DNA of 64,000 bases from assembly GCA_016748015.1 (NCBI GenBank), contig JAAOMT010000706.1:110764-174763 (forward strand), given 5' to 3'. The first letter of the stretch is position 1; each line of letters starts with the position of its first letter. Below are positions 1 to 12,472 of this stretch, piece after piece. Both the position numbers and the translations under genes were made by a program. Under the pieces are notes generated by a model that searched no databases, was not told where the DNA came from, and saw only the letters and a program-made list of their open reading frames with translations. Origin of the DNA: Geosiphon pyriformis. Taxonomy: Eukaryota > Glomeromycota > Glomeromycetes > Archaeosporales > Geosiphonaceae.

Positions 1-585
1 TTTTTTTTTTTTTTTTTTTTTTGATTATGACCAATATTATATTCTACATGTATTAATGTAGAACAAAGAATTCTTGAAATTTTAACGTTTTTAAGATTGG
101 ACTAAAAAACTTTGTGAGATAAAAGAAGTTAGTTTTATTGTTACTACAAGTTTAATGACTGGAAAAACTTTATGAAACTTTCAGGATTGACCCGATTCAA
201 GGTAACTGAGGAAATTTGAAATTTTTTAACACTCAAAGCTATTTTTAATATTCCTATTTCCGTTTCAATAAAATCACGTTTTTGGTAGTTAAAAAATTAA
301 ATCTTTTTATATTTTGGCATCTTTATATCCAGCACCTTCAAGGTCAATAGATAAACCAAATTTGCCCATGGTAATCCTTAATCGTTCAATTAAAGCATGA
401 TACATGTAATTGATCACAAAAAATCTGTAATCACTAACCGATAACCAACTAGGTGGTGATAGAAATATCTTAAAACATTTTAACATGTAATTATATACTA
501 GTTACTAACAGCCGGCAAGCCGGCCAACAATTAATAGCTGAAGGATAACAAATACAAATACTAATACTAATACTAATACTAATAC

Positions 586-623
<38 letters not shown>

Positions 624-832
624 CTACAAAGAAAAAAATAATAACATAGGAAAAAAAGGGCTGAAACTTGAAATAATACTGATGATAAAAGTACAAATTT
701 TTGAATAAACATGTGAATTTGAAAAATATATGAGACAGATTTGTGAGTTTGTATTATTATTATCATTATTATTAAAGTCCAAAAGAGTCCGTTGATGAGT
801 TCATTGACTACTGTCAGACAGCGCGATATTAA
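1..832. other. 3' flank of the first gene, no gene seen
   Basis: AT-rich sequence opening with a run of 22 T. It contains a hexamer array (ACTAAT units) at about 559-585 running directly into an AAT array to 623. I see no credible coding region; the minus-strand reading frame through the array is low-complexity Ser/Ile/Leu and is not a gene. Confidence 0.6.
559..623. repeat. Compound microsatellite (ACTAAT)n-(AAT)n
   Basis: About 4-5 copies of ACTAAT followed by about 12 copies of AAT. It lies about 210 bp downstream of the stop codon of the membrane-protein gene. Confidence 0.9.
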
Positions 833-3316
833 TTAATAGAATTGATAATCATCTTCATTATTATGTAAGGTCTTTGATCGAAGGTCAGTGACAGTAGCAT
901 TCGACTCGTGGGATCCATGACTTATTGTCCGTGACAAACCAGATGTCCCGCCGTTACTACTCGTTGGACTACTATAACTACCATTGCCCAATTCACCCCA
1001 AGCATTTTCAGCAAATCGTCGAATTGCATCAAGATCTTGTTCAAGTTCAACTTCACTTGTTGCTAAACTTGGCGCATAGCTTGATGTTCCACCACTACCA
1101 CTAACATTACCACCGCTTCGATTTTGTGAAAGAGCATATAACTCTTGTTGAGCGATCCGCTCTTCAATTGTTCCTGTCTCGGGTAAAACGTAATTGTATT
1201 CAGCTTCCACCGTATCTGATGAAATGTCCGAGATTCCAGATAAGGATAGGTCGGATTGTCGATCAAGATTATATTGCGGGCTTTTTGACAATTTTTTCAG
1301 GTTTGAAGTTTGGTCGTTATCATTGTTCTTGTTTGTGCTCATACCAAATGTTGGAGACATTGAAACTTTTGGTGTTGAGGGTTTAGTTCCATCACTATTG
1401 GTGCTATATATGCTACTACCTTGACTTGATTGTGATGATTTCGAATCATTCCTTGCAATACCTTTGCCTAATGGTGACGGCTGTATCACCTGTGATGATT
1501 GTGAGAAATCACGTTGATGCCTTAGCATGGAGGATTGTTGCGAGGCTTGTGAAAGATTGCGTTGATGGAAAATTTGTGATCGAAGTGATGATTGTGAGGG
1601 ATTTCGTGAATGATCATTAAATTTTTCAGGTAAATTTGGAATGGGTGGTACAGATGATGGCTGATAAGATTTGAATATTGGTGCGTGAAGCGTGAATACT
1701 GAGGCTCTTGTGGTGGTGTGATTTATCGAGTTATTATCAGAATCTTTTTGTGTTTGATTATTTCCTTGATTCGATACCACTGGTGTTGATCCTGGGGCAA
1801 TTTTCGAGTAATAATCATTGACAGATTTCATCGCAGAATGAGGCATTTCTGGCATGTCTCCAAATAAGTGAGAATCACGTGAATAAGTTGAATACATTGA
1901 AGACATTTTGTATCGACCATTTCCAGTAGGAGATGTATAATCGACCGGTTCCACGATATCTTCAGCACTAACACCAAGGTACGTAGGGTCAGTGGTTGAT
2001 TGAGCAATCTCATCCTGATCATCACTTGATAAGAGATTAGAATCACGTAGAGCTGAATCTTGTTGCCTATCATTACCATTTGATATACCAACATTTGACG
2101 GAGACGGAGTATGTTGAATCGCTCTAGCGGCTTCATGCAAATTATTACGGAAATCTTTTCCTTGTTGAGGATTTGCAACACGATAAACAACATTTACCGA
2201 TTGACGATTATATTCCGACGAATTTTCTGTCGCTTGTTTTGGAGTTGATTGAGGGTATTGTTGTTGTTGTTGTTGTTGCGTTGAATAATTTCGAGAAAGG
2301 TCAAAAGAAGTTCTCATATGCGTAAATGCTTTGGCCAAATAATTGTATCGTGATAGTCGAGACGATACATCACTCACACGATTATTTTGTGGTGGTTGTG
2401 GTGATGCTGCAACACCTGGGTACCGTTCACTTTCATGGGCCCAATCATTAAATGATTGTGATTCATTTGGTTTATAGCTGACTTTATTATAAGGCATTTG
2501 GGTTGTCGGTAGTGGGGATGTTGGTGGCGGTGATGTTGGTTGTGGCATATATCCATCCTGATTAGTGACAAATCTGGCAGGAGGACCCTGATTATAAAAA
2601 CTAGTACGTCGTTGAGTTGGATCCCCCATTCCATTCATATGAACGTGATTTTGTTCCATTTGAGGTGGATTTGAATTTGAGAAGCCAGCTGCACGGACGG
2701 CGAATGGATATATAGGACCGCCTGATTTCATGTCGGGAGCTGACGATGTTGATGGTCGAGCATAGCTAGAAGGTCGAATAATATCTCTGGATAATCGATT
2801 TGCTCTTCTTTTTTGTCCATAATTGAATAACCAAAAACCGATTCCAACTGCACAAATTATTGCCACTACTACCCCCGAAACGATACCAACTTTTGCTCCA
2901 ACACTTCCATTACCACTACTACTATTATCATTACCACTAGAATCGTTAGACGAGGAATCGGATTTTTTTGTTTCGGCACATTTCTCATCTACGCAATTGC
3001 CTGATCCACATTGAGTATCATTCGAACATTCCATGCCAAACTCACGTTTCGGAACACAACGATGGGTGGTAGGATCACAAAAGTATAGATTCGTATCGGA
3101 ACAGGTTAATTCAACACTGCTTGGATCCGTAGTACACATAATGTTGTTATCTGGGAGAGATGATGGAAGTTGATAATCACTCATGGTACTCGTAACGGTT
3201 GGTTGAAAAGATGTTTTCGTGATCAAAGTTGTTGATGATTGAAGAATGACAGAAGTGATCGTATCTTGTGATGGGGATGAATTTGATGATGAAACTGGTG
3301 GTGCTGGTGGTGCTTG

Positions 3317-3348
<32 letters not shown>

Positions 3349-3766
3349 GTGGTGGTGATGATGGTGCATTTTTTTGTGTTTCCGCGGGAGTTGAGGGAGA
3401 TGGAGACGGTGTTGGTTTATCTGATGATGAAGGAGGTGCAGAAGATGAAGATGTCACCGCCGACGAGGATTTTGGTGGCTCTGATGATACTGATGACGAT
3501 GATGGGGCAGCACTGGTAGATGAAGATGGAGCGTTTGACGCTAGAAAGATCATCAAAATATTTATATGAATACGGTTAGATCAAACATGATATGATTTAT
3601 CAGAAATGAAAAATTGAGAAACTGTATAATTACTTGATGACGGTGATGACTCAGCACCAGAAGAGGGACTAGCCGAAGAAGCTGGGGCAGCATTTACCAA
3701 GGCAACCAGAATTATCAAGATTCCTGCGAGACTAGATGTAAATCTCAAACTGACAGAGATCTTCAT
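833..3766 (-). CDS. Ser/Pro-rich single-pass membrane protein with Cys-rich ectodomain
   Basis: Two exons, 3634-3766 and 833-3540, joined over a 93-nt intron (GTAATT donor at 3633, TTTCTAG acceptor ending 3541). The phase is exact and gives 946 aa. Residues 1-26 form a signal peptide (basic start, then the hydrophobic core LAGILIILVALV). Residues 27 to about 175 are mucin-like Ser/Pro/Thr, with a run of about ten Ser encoded by a TCA/ATC microsatellite. Residues 180-232 hold eight cysteines (spacing 10,7,6,9,5,4,4), compatible with a small disulfide-knit module. Residues about 262-283 are one membrane segment, followed by basic NYGQKRR, so the roughly 660-residue tail should be cytoplasmic; it is Ser/Gln/Asn-rich with a polyQ run. 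The layout resembles fungal wall-stress sensors (Mid2/Wsc type) in plan only, and I recognise no named family. A sensor or wall-anchoring role is inference. The gene looks intact. Confidence 0.8.
3316..3346. repeat. Coding trinucleotide repeat (poly-Ser)
   Basis: About ten tandem GAT/TGA triplets that on the minus strand read as a poly-serine run in the ectodomain of the membrane protein. Length change here would alter the mucin-like stalk without breaking the frame. Confidence 0.85.
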
Positions 3767-4454
3767 TTTGTCGTTATTTGCTTAGTATTGGCAGCAGGTA
3801 AAAGGCTAAAATAAGCTTGGGTTTTCTGAATAAGAAATACAAATAATTTTTTAACAATGCTATGAAATGGTTTGGATGTTTAGTTTTCACTTTTTACCAA
3901 CTTGATCATTTGACTTGTATATACACTTTGTAGTAATAATTAGCCTGATCGTTAATATTTTCTAATTCTAAACTGAAATTGAATTATTTTATGTGTATAT
4001 AATCTATATTATTATTATTATTGTTATAATGTTCCCTTGTTTATTCTATTTTTTCTGTTGATTTTCTGGTAGCGAAGGCTATAATCAAAATCAAAGGTCG
4101 ATTGATTCGAAGAGGATATTATTAATATTACAATTATTATTAGTCCTTGGTCGGTGGTAGTGGTGGTAATGGTGGTGGTGGTTGTGGTGTGGTGGTTATA
4201 GTGGTTATGGTGTTTGATGTTTTAATTTTCTTTGGAAGGTTTTCTGATCTTCTCTTGTTTCGTCAAATTTCCAGAGTTCGAAATTCAAGTTAATAGTCGA
4301 GAAAATTTTTCAGGAAGGCCAGCAACCCTCAAAAAAAAAAAAGTGAAACGAACAATTAAGGATCTATTTTATAGTGAATATATTAAAAAAAGGTTAGGCT
4401 GAATTGAAAGTTTCACTTTTTCAAACGGGAAAAAGTGGAAAAATTGTGTTAGAC

Positions 4455-4535
4455 AGACTCACTCACTCACTCACTCAATCACTCACTCACTCACTCACTC
4501 ACTCACTCACTCACTCACTCACTCACTCACTCACT
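4455..4535. repeat. (CACT)n tetranucleotide array
   Basis: About 20 near-perfect ACTC units. Read as protein it gives Thr-His-Ser-Leu repeats, an artefact of the array rather than evidence of a gene. Confidence 0.95.
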
Positions 4536-4800
4536 TACCACTCACTCCTTAAAACGTTTCAGAAAGACGCTGGCTACACACACCAGCCTCAGTTACTTTT
4601 CTTGGTCGTTTGTAAAGACACCGGCAGCAAATATTGTCAAGTGCTTTTAACAGTGGGCTAATAAACTCTTCTTTTTACCGAATCAAAAATAAACTCTTGC
4701 ACTTGGTAAGAGCAGCTCAAAATTTATTTTTTACTATTATTGGTAAAAGTAGAAATAGAGGCGGGAGTGGGAAGAAGAAAAAGGTAAATTAGGAGAGAAA

Positions 4801-4848
4801 AGGAAAGGGAAAGGGAAAGGGAAAGGGAAAGGGAAAGGGAAAGGGAGG
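4801..4848. repeat. (GGAAAG)n hexanucleotide array
   Basis: About eight GGAAAG units within a longer purine-only strand (about 4760-4885), a strand asymmetry typical of triplex-prone tracts. Confidence 0.9.
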
Positions 4849-5960
4849 AGAGAAGAGGAGAATAGGAGAAGAGGAATTTTTAGAGTAAAAAACGCAAAAG
4901 AAACGTTTGAAAGTAACCGCCAAAAAAGAATGAAATGGCTCAAAAGAACTGCAGAATATATTAGAAGAGTGACGTAGTAGTACCGGGTGATGAGGAAGTC
5001 GTGATAGAAAATATCGTCGACCGAAAGAGAAAAAATATGATATATCCGAAAGAAGGTCGCATCCGTGGTTTTCTACTCAACTCTATCCAAATTTACCCAA
5101 GAAGCAGGTTTTTCCTTGCTGATTGATAATGATTTTTTTTTTATTTCAGTCTTTAATTATTTAGTGAGAACTTTGTGATTCATCGTCATGGTGCAAAATT
5201 TTAATCATGAAGTGTAACTAACTAATGTATTAACAATATATTTCAACGCATAGGTTTTTTTTTCAAAATTGAATTTGAATTTAAGAAACTATTAAAATCT
5301 AGTTGATAAATTTGTGAGACGACATTTTGCCGCATGTGTAAAGTAATATGCATGTAATAGTTATTCTAAAAGGATTTTATCATGTACCATTCGCGTGAAG
5401 TGATTTACAAGAAACCTTCATATTCTATCGTGATAGGTAAAGTTACACGAGACTAGAGACCAAGCATCTAGCTTTTTGGTTCGTCACTTAATAGGACAAG
5501 TTTGAAAACAATTTTTTGAAACAGGGGTATTCAAATGGAAAAATGGTAAAAAGAGTAAAAAGTTTTTTGGTTATTAAAAGATGAATTTGAGGTTTTATCG
5601 CGATTAAAATTATCATTTTCATTGTTAGAGTGAAATTGTATGGGGAATGATTGTTGTACATTATGATGATGATGATGATGTTAATGATGATGAGGTTCTT
5701 TTCTTTCATAGACTTTTTACTGGGGGAAAAAAAAAGTTTTATTGAATGAAGAATATTCCATGATATTTTTCAAATTTTTAAGGGTCAATATAAAAAATAG
5801 TTTCCGAATTATTTCGAAATTTTTTTTGTCATTTCCCACTTTAAAACTTATAAACCCTTTTTAATGAAGTTGTATTAAAATTTAATTTAATTTAATTTAA
5901 TTAAATTAAATTATTGGTTTAAAAGGGAGTTTTTTTATTCTGATGCAAAAATTTATATTG

Positions 5961-6008
<48 letters not shown>
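5961..6008. repeat. (AAT)n trinucleotide array
   Basis: Sixteen near-perfect AAT units, followed at about 6068-6087 by a short TA dinucleotide run. Confidence 0.95.
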
Positions 6009-6012
<4 letters not shown>

Positions 6013-6614
6013 TTTATTTATTTAATTTTTCATTACTTTCATTAATCGTTCAATTTGCTTTTCTATGATATATATATATATATATATGTATATAAATGTA
6101 TAACCTTCGAAACCAATGTAAAATTTCCAATAAAAATTAATTTTTTAATTATATAATGATAAAAATATTTTTAACTCAAATTCTAATCGTTTTAATTATT
6201 TTAATTCGATTCTCATTCGTAGGTTCTATCTGATTCCATTATTTTACACCAAAAAAATTTCTAATCTCTAATCATGTAATAAATCATTAAAAAAATTTTT
6301 TATCATTTTAATCATCTTTAAAACAATATGAAAAAAATTTTCTATTTTGATAAGAAATGTTGTTTTAATTCCCACATTGAAATAGTTTTGAGTCACACCA
6401 GACAAGCCAATTTTTAAGTCATTTGATCAATTGTGCCTTGCAGTATGCTTTAATGTTTTTAATAATTCCACGTTTATGGGGGCTCTTTAAATAAAAATTT
6501 CCTTTAAAAATCACTTGTCAAAATCATGGATATAACTTTAGAATGAAGCGTCAAAAACGTGGGAATGAAATTGAATTTAGCCAAAATTAAGGTAATGGTC
6601 GTCGATCAAGATTT

Positions 6615-6640
6615 CAATCAATCAATCAATCAATCAATTA
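6615..6640. repeat. (AATC)n array
   Basis: About six AATC units. Confidence 0.85.
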
Positions 6641-6670
6641 ATCAGTCAGCCAAGAATTTAAAATAATAAA

Positions 6671-6701
6671 GGAGGAGGAGGAGGAGGAGGAGGAGGAGGA
6701 G
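6671..6701. repeat. (GGA)n trinucleotide array
   Basis: Ten GGA units, strictly purine on this strand. Confidence 0.9.
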
Positions 6702-7456
6702 TAAAATGACTTCTCAATGAGCGCTTCTAATCTTTTTACAAGACTTAAATTTCCCGCGTCATTAATTATTTCATATTTTTAAGGAAGAAGACAATGTAGA
6801 CAAAGAAATTTTGGTCTTTATACAAATTTTTTTAATAGAAATCCGTATTAAAATCATGTGATTCAAAAAGCAAAATAAATATTTACGTTAGAATACCCAA
6901 CGAATTTTTGGTAGGAGAAAGATGAGGTTCTAATCATCACGAGAAAAGAATATAATAATGATGATGATGAAATGGAAGAGAGAAAAATCTCAAGGAAGGG
7001 AACAAAAAGAGCTAACCAAATTTAGATATAATGTTCATTTAGAGCTATCATATAAAAATCTATGAGTGCAGCAAGTTAGTACTGTTGAACATATTGGGAT
7101 AACAAACTTTAGAAACATTAAAAGAGTTTTACTGAAACGGGGAAGAGTGAGTTCAATTCTTTTCTTTACTCAAATAGATCTTATACAGTATTAAAAAAAA
7201 AAGAAGAAGGATAATCGACCATTATTTTAATGGGTTTTATTTCATTTAAAAAGAATGTTTGCCAAATAAAGATGGTTTGGCGGCACGATGTATAGAGAGA
7301 GCTACAGAATAATGTCTTGTTACCATGATTCGCTTATTATTTTAAAATTATACATTTACATTTAATTTAAATTTAATTTACATTTAAATTTTACATGTAC
7401 ATGTATTGTATATTGGTTATTGATCAACAACTTGTAATTATCAGTTAATATTAATA

Positions 7457-7579
7457 CAGTCAGACCTCTATAAAAGAACACAATTGGGACATGCAAATTA
7501 TGTTCCATTTTAGAGGTGTTCTATTATAGAGTTTTATAATTATTATCAAATAAACTATATTTATTTATTAAATCAATCA

Positions 7580-7617
<38 letters not shown>

Positions 7618-9715
7618 AATATTAATTAATTTTTACCTGTTTTTTAGAATTTTCCTTCAATTTTTCGTATTCATATAATTTTTTTCAAAGTAAATTTTGG
7701 TTTTCTATACTAAAATTTTCTTTTACTAATTGCTCTTCAAATCTAATTACCTTTTTTAATGCTTCATATGCTTCTGTAATTGTAATTAAAGCAGGTGGAG
7801 ATTTTTCTAATTCTTCTTTTGAGTCATTAATTGTATTGGTTTCAATTTAAGCATCGGCTAAAACTATATCTACAATTTCATTATCATCAAGAATATTTTC
7901 AGTTGCCAATAATTCATCAACTGCTACAGTATAATCTTCGAGATTTTTGAATATATTCATAGCAATTGATGTTTCGGATTCTTGAATTTCTAATTCTTTA
8001 TTATAGAAAAGAATATCCGTTTTTTGCCAACAGTTTTGAATTTTAACAGATATTACTTGAAATCATGATTGAACAACATAATCAATTGCTTGTTTTATGT
8101 TTAATTTATTTCTAAAAAATAAATTAATATTAGATAAAATTATATAATATATAATGATAATAATACTGTATATATTATATTACTTAACTGTTCAATATTA
8201 ATTTTTTGTTCAAATTGATGTAAAATATGTTGACAATATAAGTGCTTATATTTGCCTTTGAAAGATTTGATAATGCCAGCATCCATTGGTTGAAGATGTG
8301 ATGTAGTATTTGAAGGAAAATAGTGCAAAGTAATATTGGTTAATTGGAATGAATCTTTCCCGATTTGAGTATGATGAGAAGTTGCATTATCAACCAAAAG
8401 TAATATATGCCGATTTTGAATTCGAAACCCTTTATTTATATATTTGAGCCATGCTTTCCATATATCTGAGCGCATCCATGCTTTGGAATTGAATTTGTAA
8501 ATCACAGGTAGGTTGGAAGTATTAATTCCTTTAAAGCATCTTGGATTTTTTGCATGTCCAATTACTAAAGGTTGCAATTTGTGAGATCCAGTTGAATTTG
8601 TAGCAAGAAGAATTGTAATCCAAGATTTATCTTATAAAAAACCCAATTAATTTAATATAAAAATAATATATATTGATAACAATTGGTAAGTATAAATATA
8701 TCAATTTTTTTCCTGCATTTCAACATTTTGCAAGTGTTTGATTTGGTCCCATACGAAAAAATAATCCTGTTTCATCAGCATTATATATGTCAGCAGGATC
8801 AAATTCGAATATAATGGTTTTTAATTTTCTTCATTCTTCTGGTAAACTTTTAGTTGATACACTTTCTGCTTCACCATGAAATCGGTAAACACGTAACTGG
8901 TTTCGTTTTTTGAATTTTTGAATCCATCTATTTGAGAATTGCATTTCATTTTCGTGTATACCAAGAAGTTTGGCAAATTTTTTTCCTTTCTCTTCAATTA
9001 GTTGATCATTGAATTCGATAGTGGCTGCCGTTACTTGTTCTACCCAATAACTTAAAGCTTGTTCTAATAATGGAAATTTAATGCTTTTGTGTCAAATAGA
9101 TCTTTTTGAGATTTTATCAATTTCAATATTCAACCACTTTGCATGCTCTTTGATTATCTTGGAGACAGTTGGACGAGAAATATGAAGTTCTAGATATTTA
9201 TGATTGAAGTAAGCTACAATATCATCATGTTTCATGCCATAGTGATTTTTGGAATATTGATAAATTTCTTTACGAAGAGCATTATTAACTGCTACTCGTT
9301 TTTGTTTTTTGAATAAAAGTTCCGACATTGTGATAATTTAGCAAGTCTGTTAGAAAGTGTGCCTATAACGATAATATTAGATTTGGTTTTAGCAAGCCTG
9401 AATTGGAATACAATAGGGACTAAGTGGCTGTACGTGAAAACAGACAAGATCAAAAAGAGTAAATCCAATGTAAATCGATTTTAGGATGAAATCAATTCAA
9501 TACGTTCCAATTACCAATTAACATCTAGCACGTGATATTTGTTCTTATATGAAGGTAAATTTCGAATAAACGTTTGATAAAATTATGTTCTTGTTCCTTT
9601 ATAGATTGTTCTTATATAAAGGGAAAATTGTTAATTAATCAATTGGTTCTATAAAAAAATGTTCTTTGTAAGAGGTTGTTCTTTTATCGAGGTTTCTTTT
9701 ATGGATGTCTGACTG
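7457..9715 (-). mobile_element. Pogo-like DNA transposon (Tc1/mariner superfamily), complete ends
   Basis: The left end reads CAGTCAGACCTCTATAAAAG and the right end, complemented, CAGTCAGACATCCATAAAAG: terminal inverted repeats of at least 20 bp with two mismatches. Both ends abut TA (7455-7456 and 9716-9717), the target duplication of this superfamily. Length is 2259 bp with one transposase gene on the minus strand. A second inward copy of terminal-like sequence (TGTTCTTATATAAAG type) recurs near both ends, as expected for subterminal transposase sites. An (ATT)n run lies at 7581-7614. Confidence 0.93.
7626..9328 (-). pseudogene. Pogo transposase (CENP-B HTH plus DDE_1), interrupted
   Basis: The N-terminus starts at 9328 (MSELLFKKQKR) and carries the helix-turn-helix of CENP-B/pogo proteins. 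Further down come the first catalytic Asp in NADETGLFFR (about 8770), the second in LLLVDNATSH (about 8400) and the third in TSHLQPMDAGIIKSF (about 8290): a DDD triad as in pogo transposases. The C-terminal helical part can be read to about 7626. The frame is broken by TGA in SI*HKSI, EE*RKLK and KC*NAG, and by TAA near 7850. Each is one C:G to T:A step from Arg, Trp or Gln. Two AT-rich gaps (about 8635-8720 and 8110-8150) may be small introns; the second has GT and AG ends. Probably inactive, but recent enough that all three Asp remain. Confidence 0.85.
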
Positions 9716-9717
9716 TA

Positions 9718-12472
9718 TATAATTTAATAGAAACATTAGAAAACAAAAAAAAAACAATATTAACTTTTATTATGTATACTAAATTCTTTTTAAAAATATT
9801 AAAATTAGCAAATTTTATTTTTGTTATAAAGCAATAAATTATATTTTAATTAATTTTATCTTATTAAATCTAAAAAATATAAACAAAAATTGCTTTAATA
9901 ATAATTTTTTAATTTGTATGTATATTTATATGTTTTAAATTAGTATTTAAAATAATATTATATTTTATAACCAATTTTTTAATTTTGTTTAAATTCAATT
10001 TAAATATAAATATAAAATAAGTAATTTTAAGAAAACAAAAGCTTTTTTTTTGGTAAAAAATTTTTTAAAAAATATTAACTTTTTTTAAAAGTTTTTTATT
10101 TTATTGCTAATCAATTAATATTCAAAATAATTAATACTTAACATAAAAATCAATACACAGCAAAAAAATACATAAATAAAAAAAAATTTAATAAAATAAA
10201 ATAAAACAATACAGAAAAATATTAAATAATATATAATAATACAAAATAGTTAACAATAATATTATATAATAAAAAATAATAAAAAATAGTAAATTATAAC
10301 TAATAATAAAAATATAATATAAAAAATAATAAAATTAATAAACTTTTAAAAATTATTTTATAGAATTAAAAATATATATAAATATATAAACAATTTTAGT
10401 TTAAAAAAAAAACATTATAAAAAATAAAAATTAGTTTTTATAAGCATTTAAAATTCAGTTAAAATAACCAAATTTAATTATAATATTATTTTTACATTTC
10501 AATAAATAAAACTTATTAAATTATAAAAATTAATTATTATTGTTTTTTTTTTTAAATTTTACTTGTTTTTTTTTAAAGCCAAATACAATTAGCATAATAT
10601 TTTAAAAATCTTAATAAATTAAACCAATTATTTTTAATTATACTAATTAATAAAATACTGATTTTTTATTTATTTTATTTATTTTTTTTAGTTTAAGAAT
10701 TTTGTAATTAGTCTAAAATAAATTAAAAATAGTACAAAAAATAACAAATTAATAATTTAACTATTATAATATATAATTCAATATTATAATAATTTGGTAA
10801 AAGAAAAAATATATTCTATAAAATTAATTTTACATAAATTAAAACTTACCAAAAATACAAAAATATAATATTAATTTTTATTAATTGCAATTGTATAATA
10901 TAAAATAATACCAAATACAAAACCAACAATTAACTACAATATTCAAAAAACTTTAATATCTCTGTTTTTTATAAAATAAGCTTTATAAATAAATTATTAA
11001 TAATACCTTAAAAAATCTTTCAATTTAACAAATTTTTTAAAGACTAATATTATATAAACACAATATTAAACATTATTTTGTCTCATTTAGATAAATTATT
11101 TATAACACCAAATTTTTAATAAATATATTTAATTCAAATGTTAAAATCAATTTTTTTTGTTTTTATATTAGATTATCAAATTTCTAATTTATTATATTTT
11201 TTTTTAATATTAAAATAAATTCTTTTTTTATCTTTTTTTTAGTTATGCTTACAGCAAATATGTTTATTGTGTTTAACTTTTTAAACAAAAATATGTTAAA
11301 AAAAACAGCTTAAAAAAAACTGAATAAAAAAAAACAATAAAATATTTTTTGAATTTTTTGTAATTTAAAAATCAACAAAAAAATGACATTATAATTTAAA
11401 ACCAAATAATTAAAATTTTAGTACTTATAATAATATTTGCAATTAAAATTTTTTTATTAAATACAAGTTTCGTATTCAACTATATATAGGAACATATTAA
11501 CGAATATTATGGTTGTCCACAACGAAGTGTTTTTTAATTATAAAACACTATAAATTACTTAAGGCATAATAAAAAATTAAATATATAATCTATATTCAAT
11601 TTTATATAAGAAAAAGTTATTTTTTTTAATTAAACTAATATTTATTAGAATTACTAATAAATAAAAATTCTATATATACTAATATCACGTGTTGCGAGTG
11701 GGTCGATTTAGCAATTCCCTTAATATTATTATAAATAAATTGAATTATAATTTATAAGAAAATATTTTGTATAATTATTATTCATGTATATTATTATTTT
11801 TTCTTTTTGCGAACGGAGTAATAAATTTTTTTTAAATAAGTATACATATTTTTAAATAATATAAGTATATAAAACCAAAAAAAGTTAATAATAAATCAAA
11901 TATTATTATTAATTATGAAATATTCAAGCTAAATGTATTATATTGTATTATTTAAATAATATAACTAAATGTTAATTGTATAATTCTGAATATTAATTTT
12001 TACATATTTTAATAATATAATGTATATACTGTTAAAATAAATGTAATTAAATTAAAGATGTCTTATGTACGTAAAAATGGCATTTCAGTTTAAAAATCTT
12101 TGTTACAAATTATGGTTTTCACTAATGTTAAAAATTTTCAGTTCAATAATTTTTGAATGTAAAATTTTCGAAATGATTCTTTGACCATATGATTTACTCG
12201 GGATGAAATCATAAATTGTATTCAAAACTAAAAGGTTTGGCTGTCAGGTAACTTACTTTTGTTACATAATTGAAAACCGATAAGCAAAACGCAGATTTTA
12301 AGGACACCATCTTAAATACTTTGAAGCTTCAGTATCTTTAGTTCTAACCATAAAACAATAACTGGTTATTTGAACAAATAATAGGATAGCCACATGAATT
12401 CGTTTATTTCGAATCGGAAGCTGAGATCCGATATCTATCCTCGTTCTTCTTTGTTAGAATATAGAAACTTTT
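9718..12472. other. Extremely AT-rich desert, no gene seen
   Basis: From 9718 to about 12050 the sequence is almost only A and T, with homopolymer runs and no reading frame of note. I could not match it to the other elements of the window by eye, but it has the same texture as the decayed LINE copies at 40-42 kb, so it may be transposon debris. From about 12050 composition returns toward normal; this part is the 3' flank of the Prp3 gene. Confidence 0.6.

Larger units (their letters stand above)
3767..7456. other. Intergenic region rich in microsatellites, no gene seen
   Basis: 3.7 kb upstream of the membrane-protein gene (transcribed leftwards) and before the pogo element. Base composition is mixed to AT-rich. 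It holds an unusual density of simple repeats (listed separately) and a short palindromic AATTT/TTAAA tract at about 5879-5912. Reading frames through it are repeat-driven, and I find no conserved protein or RNA gene. Confidence 0.6.

Noticed and set aside
491-766. 91-codon minus-strand frame
   Set aside because: Driven by the ACTAAT/AAT array (Leu, Ile and Ser runs); no folded-protein character.
3246-3569. Asp-rich 107-codon plus-strand frame
   Set aside because: Antisense shadow of the poly-Ser region of the membrane-protein gene.
4404-4661. Frame with Thr-His-Ser-Leu repeats
   Set aside because: Translation of the CACT array; no support outside the repeat.
4801-4848. Telomere-like repeat
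   Set aside because: GGAAAG units do not match TTAGGG or a known telomere repeat and lie inside a purine-only tract.
5488-5709. 73-codon Ile-rich minus-strand frame
   Set aside because: Low-complexity frame over a GAT repeat; no start context or homologue recognised.
9718-12050. Mitochondrial or organellar insertion because of the AT content
   Set aside because: No organellar genes or tRNAs recognised, and a similar desert at 41 kb is demonstrably LINE-derived.
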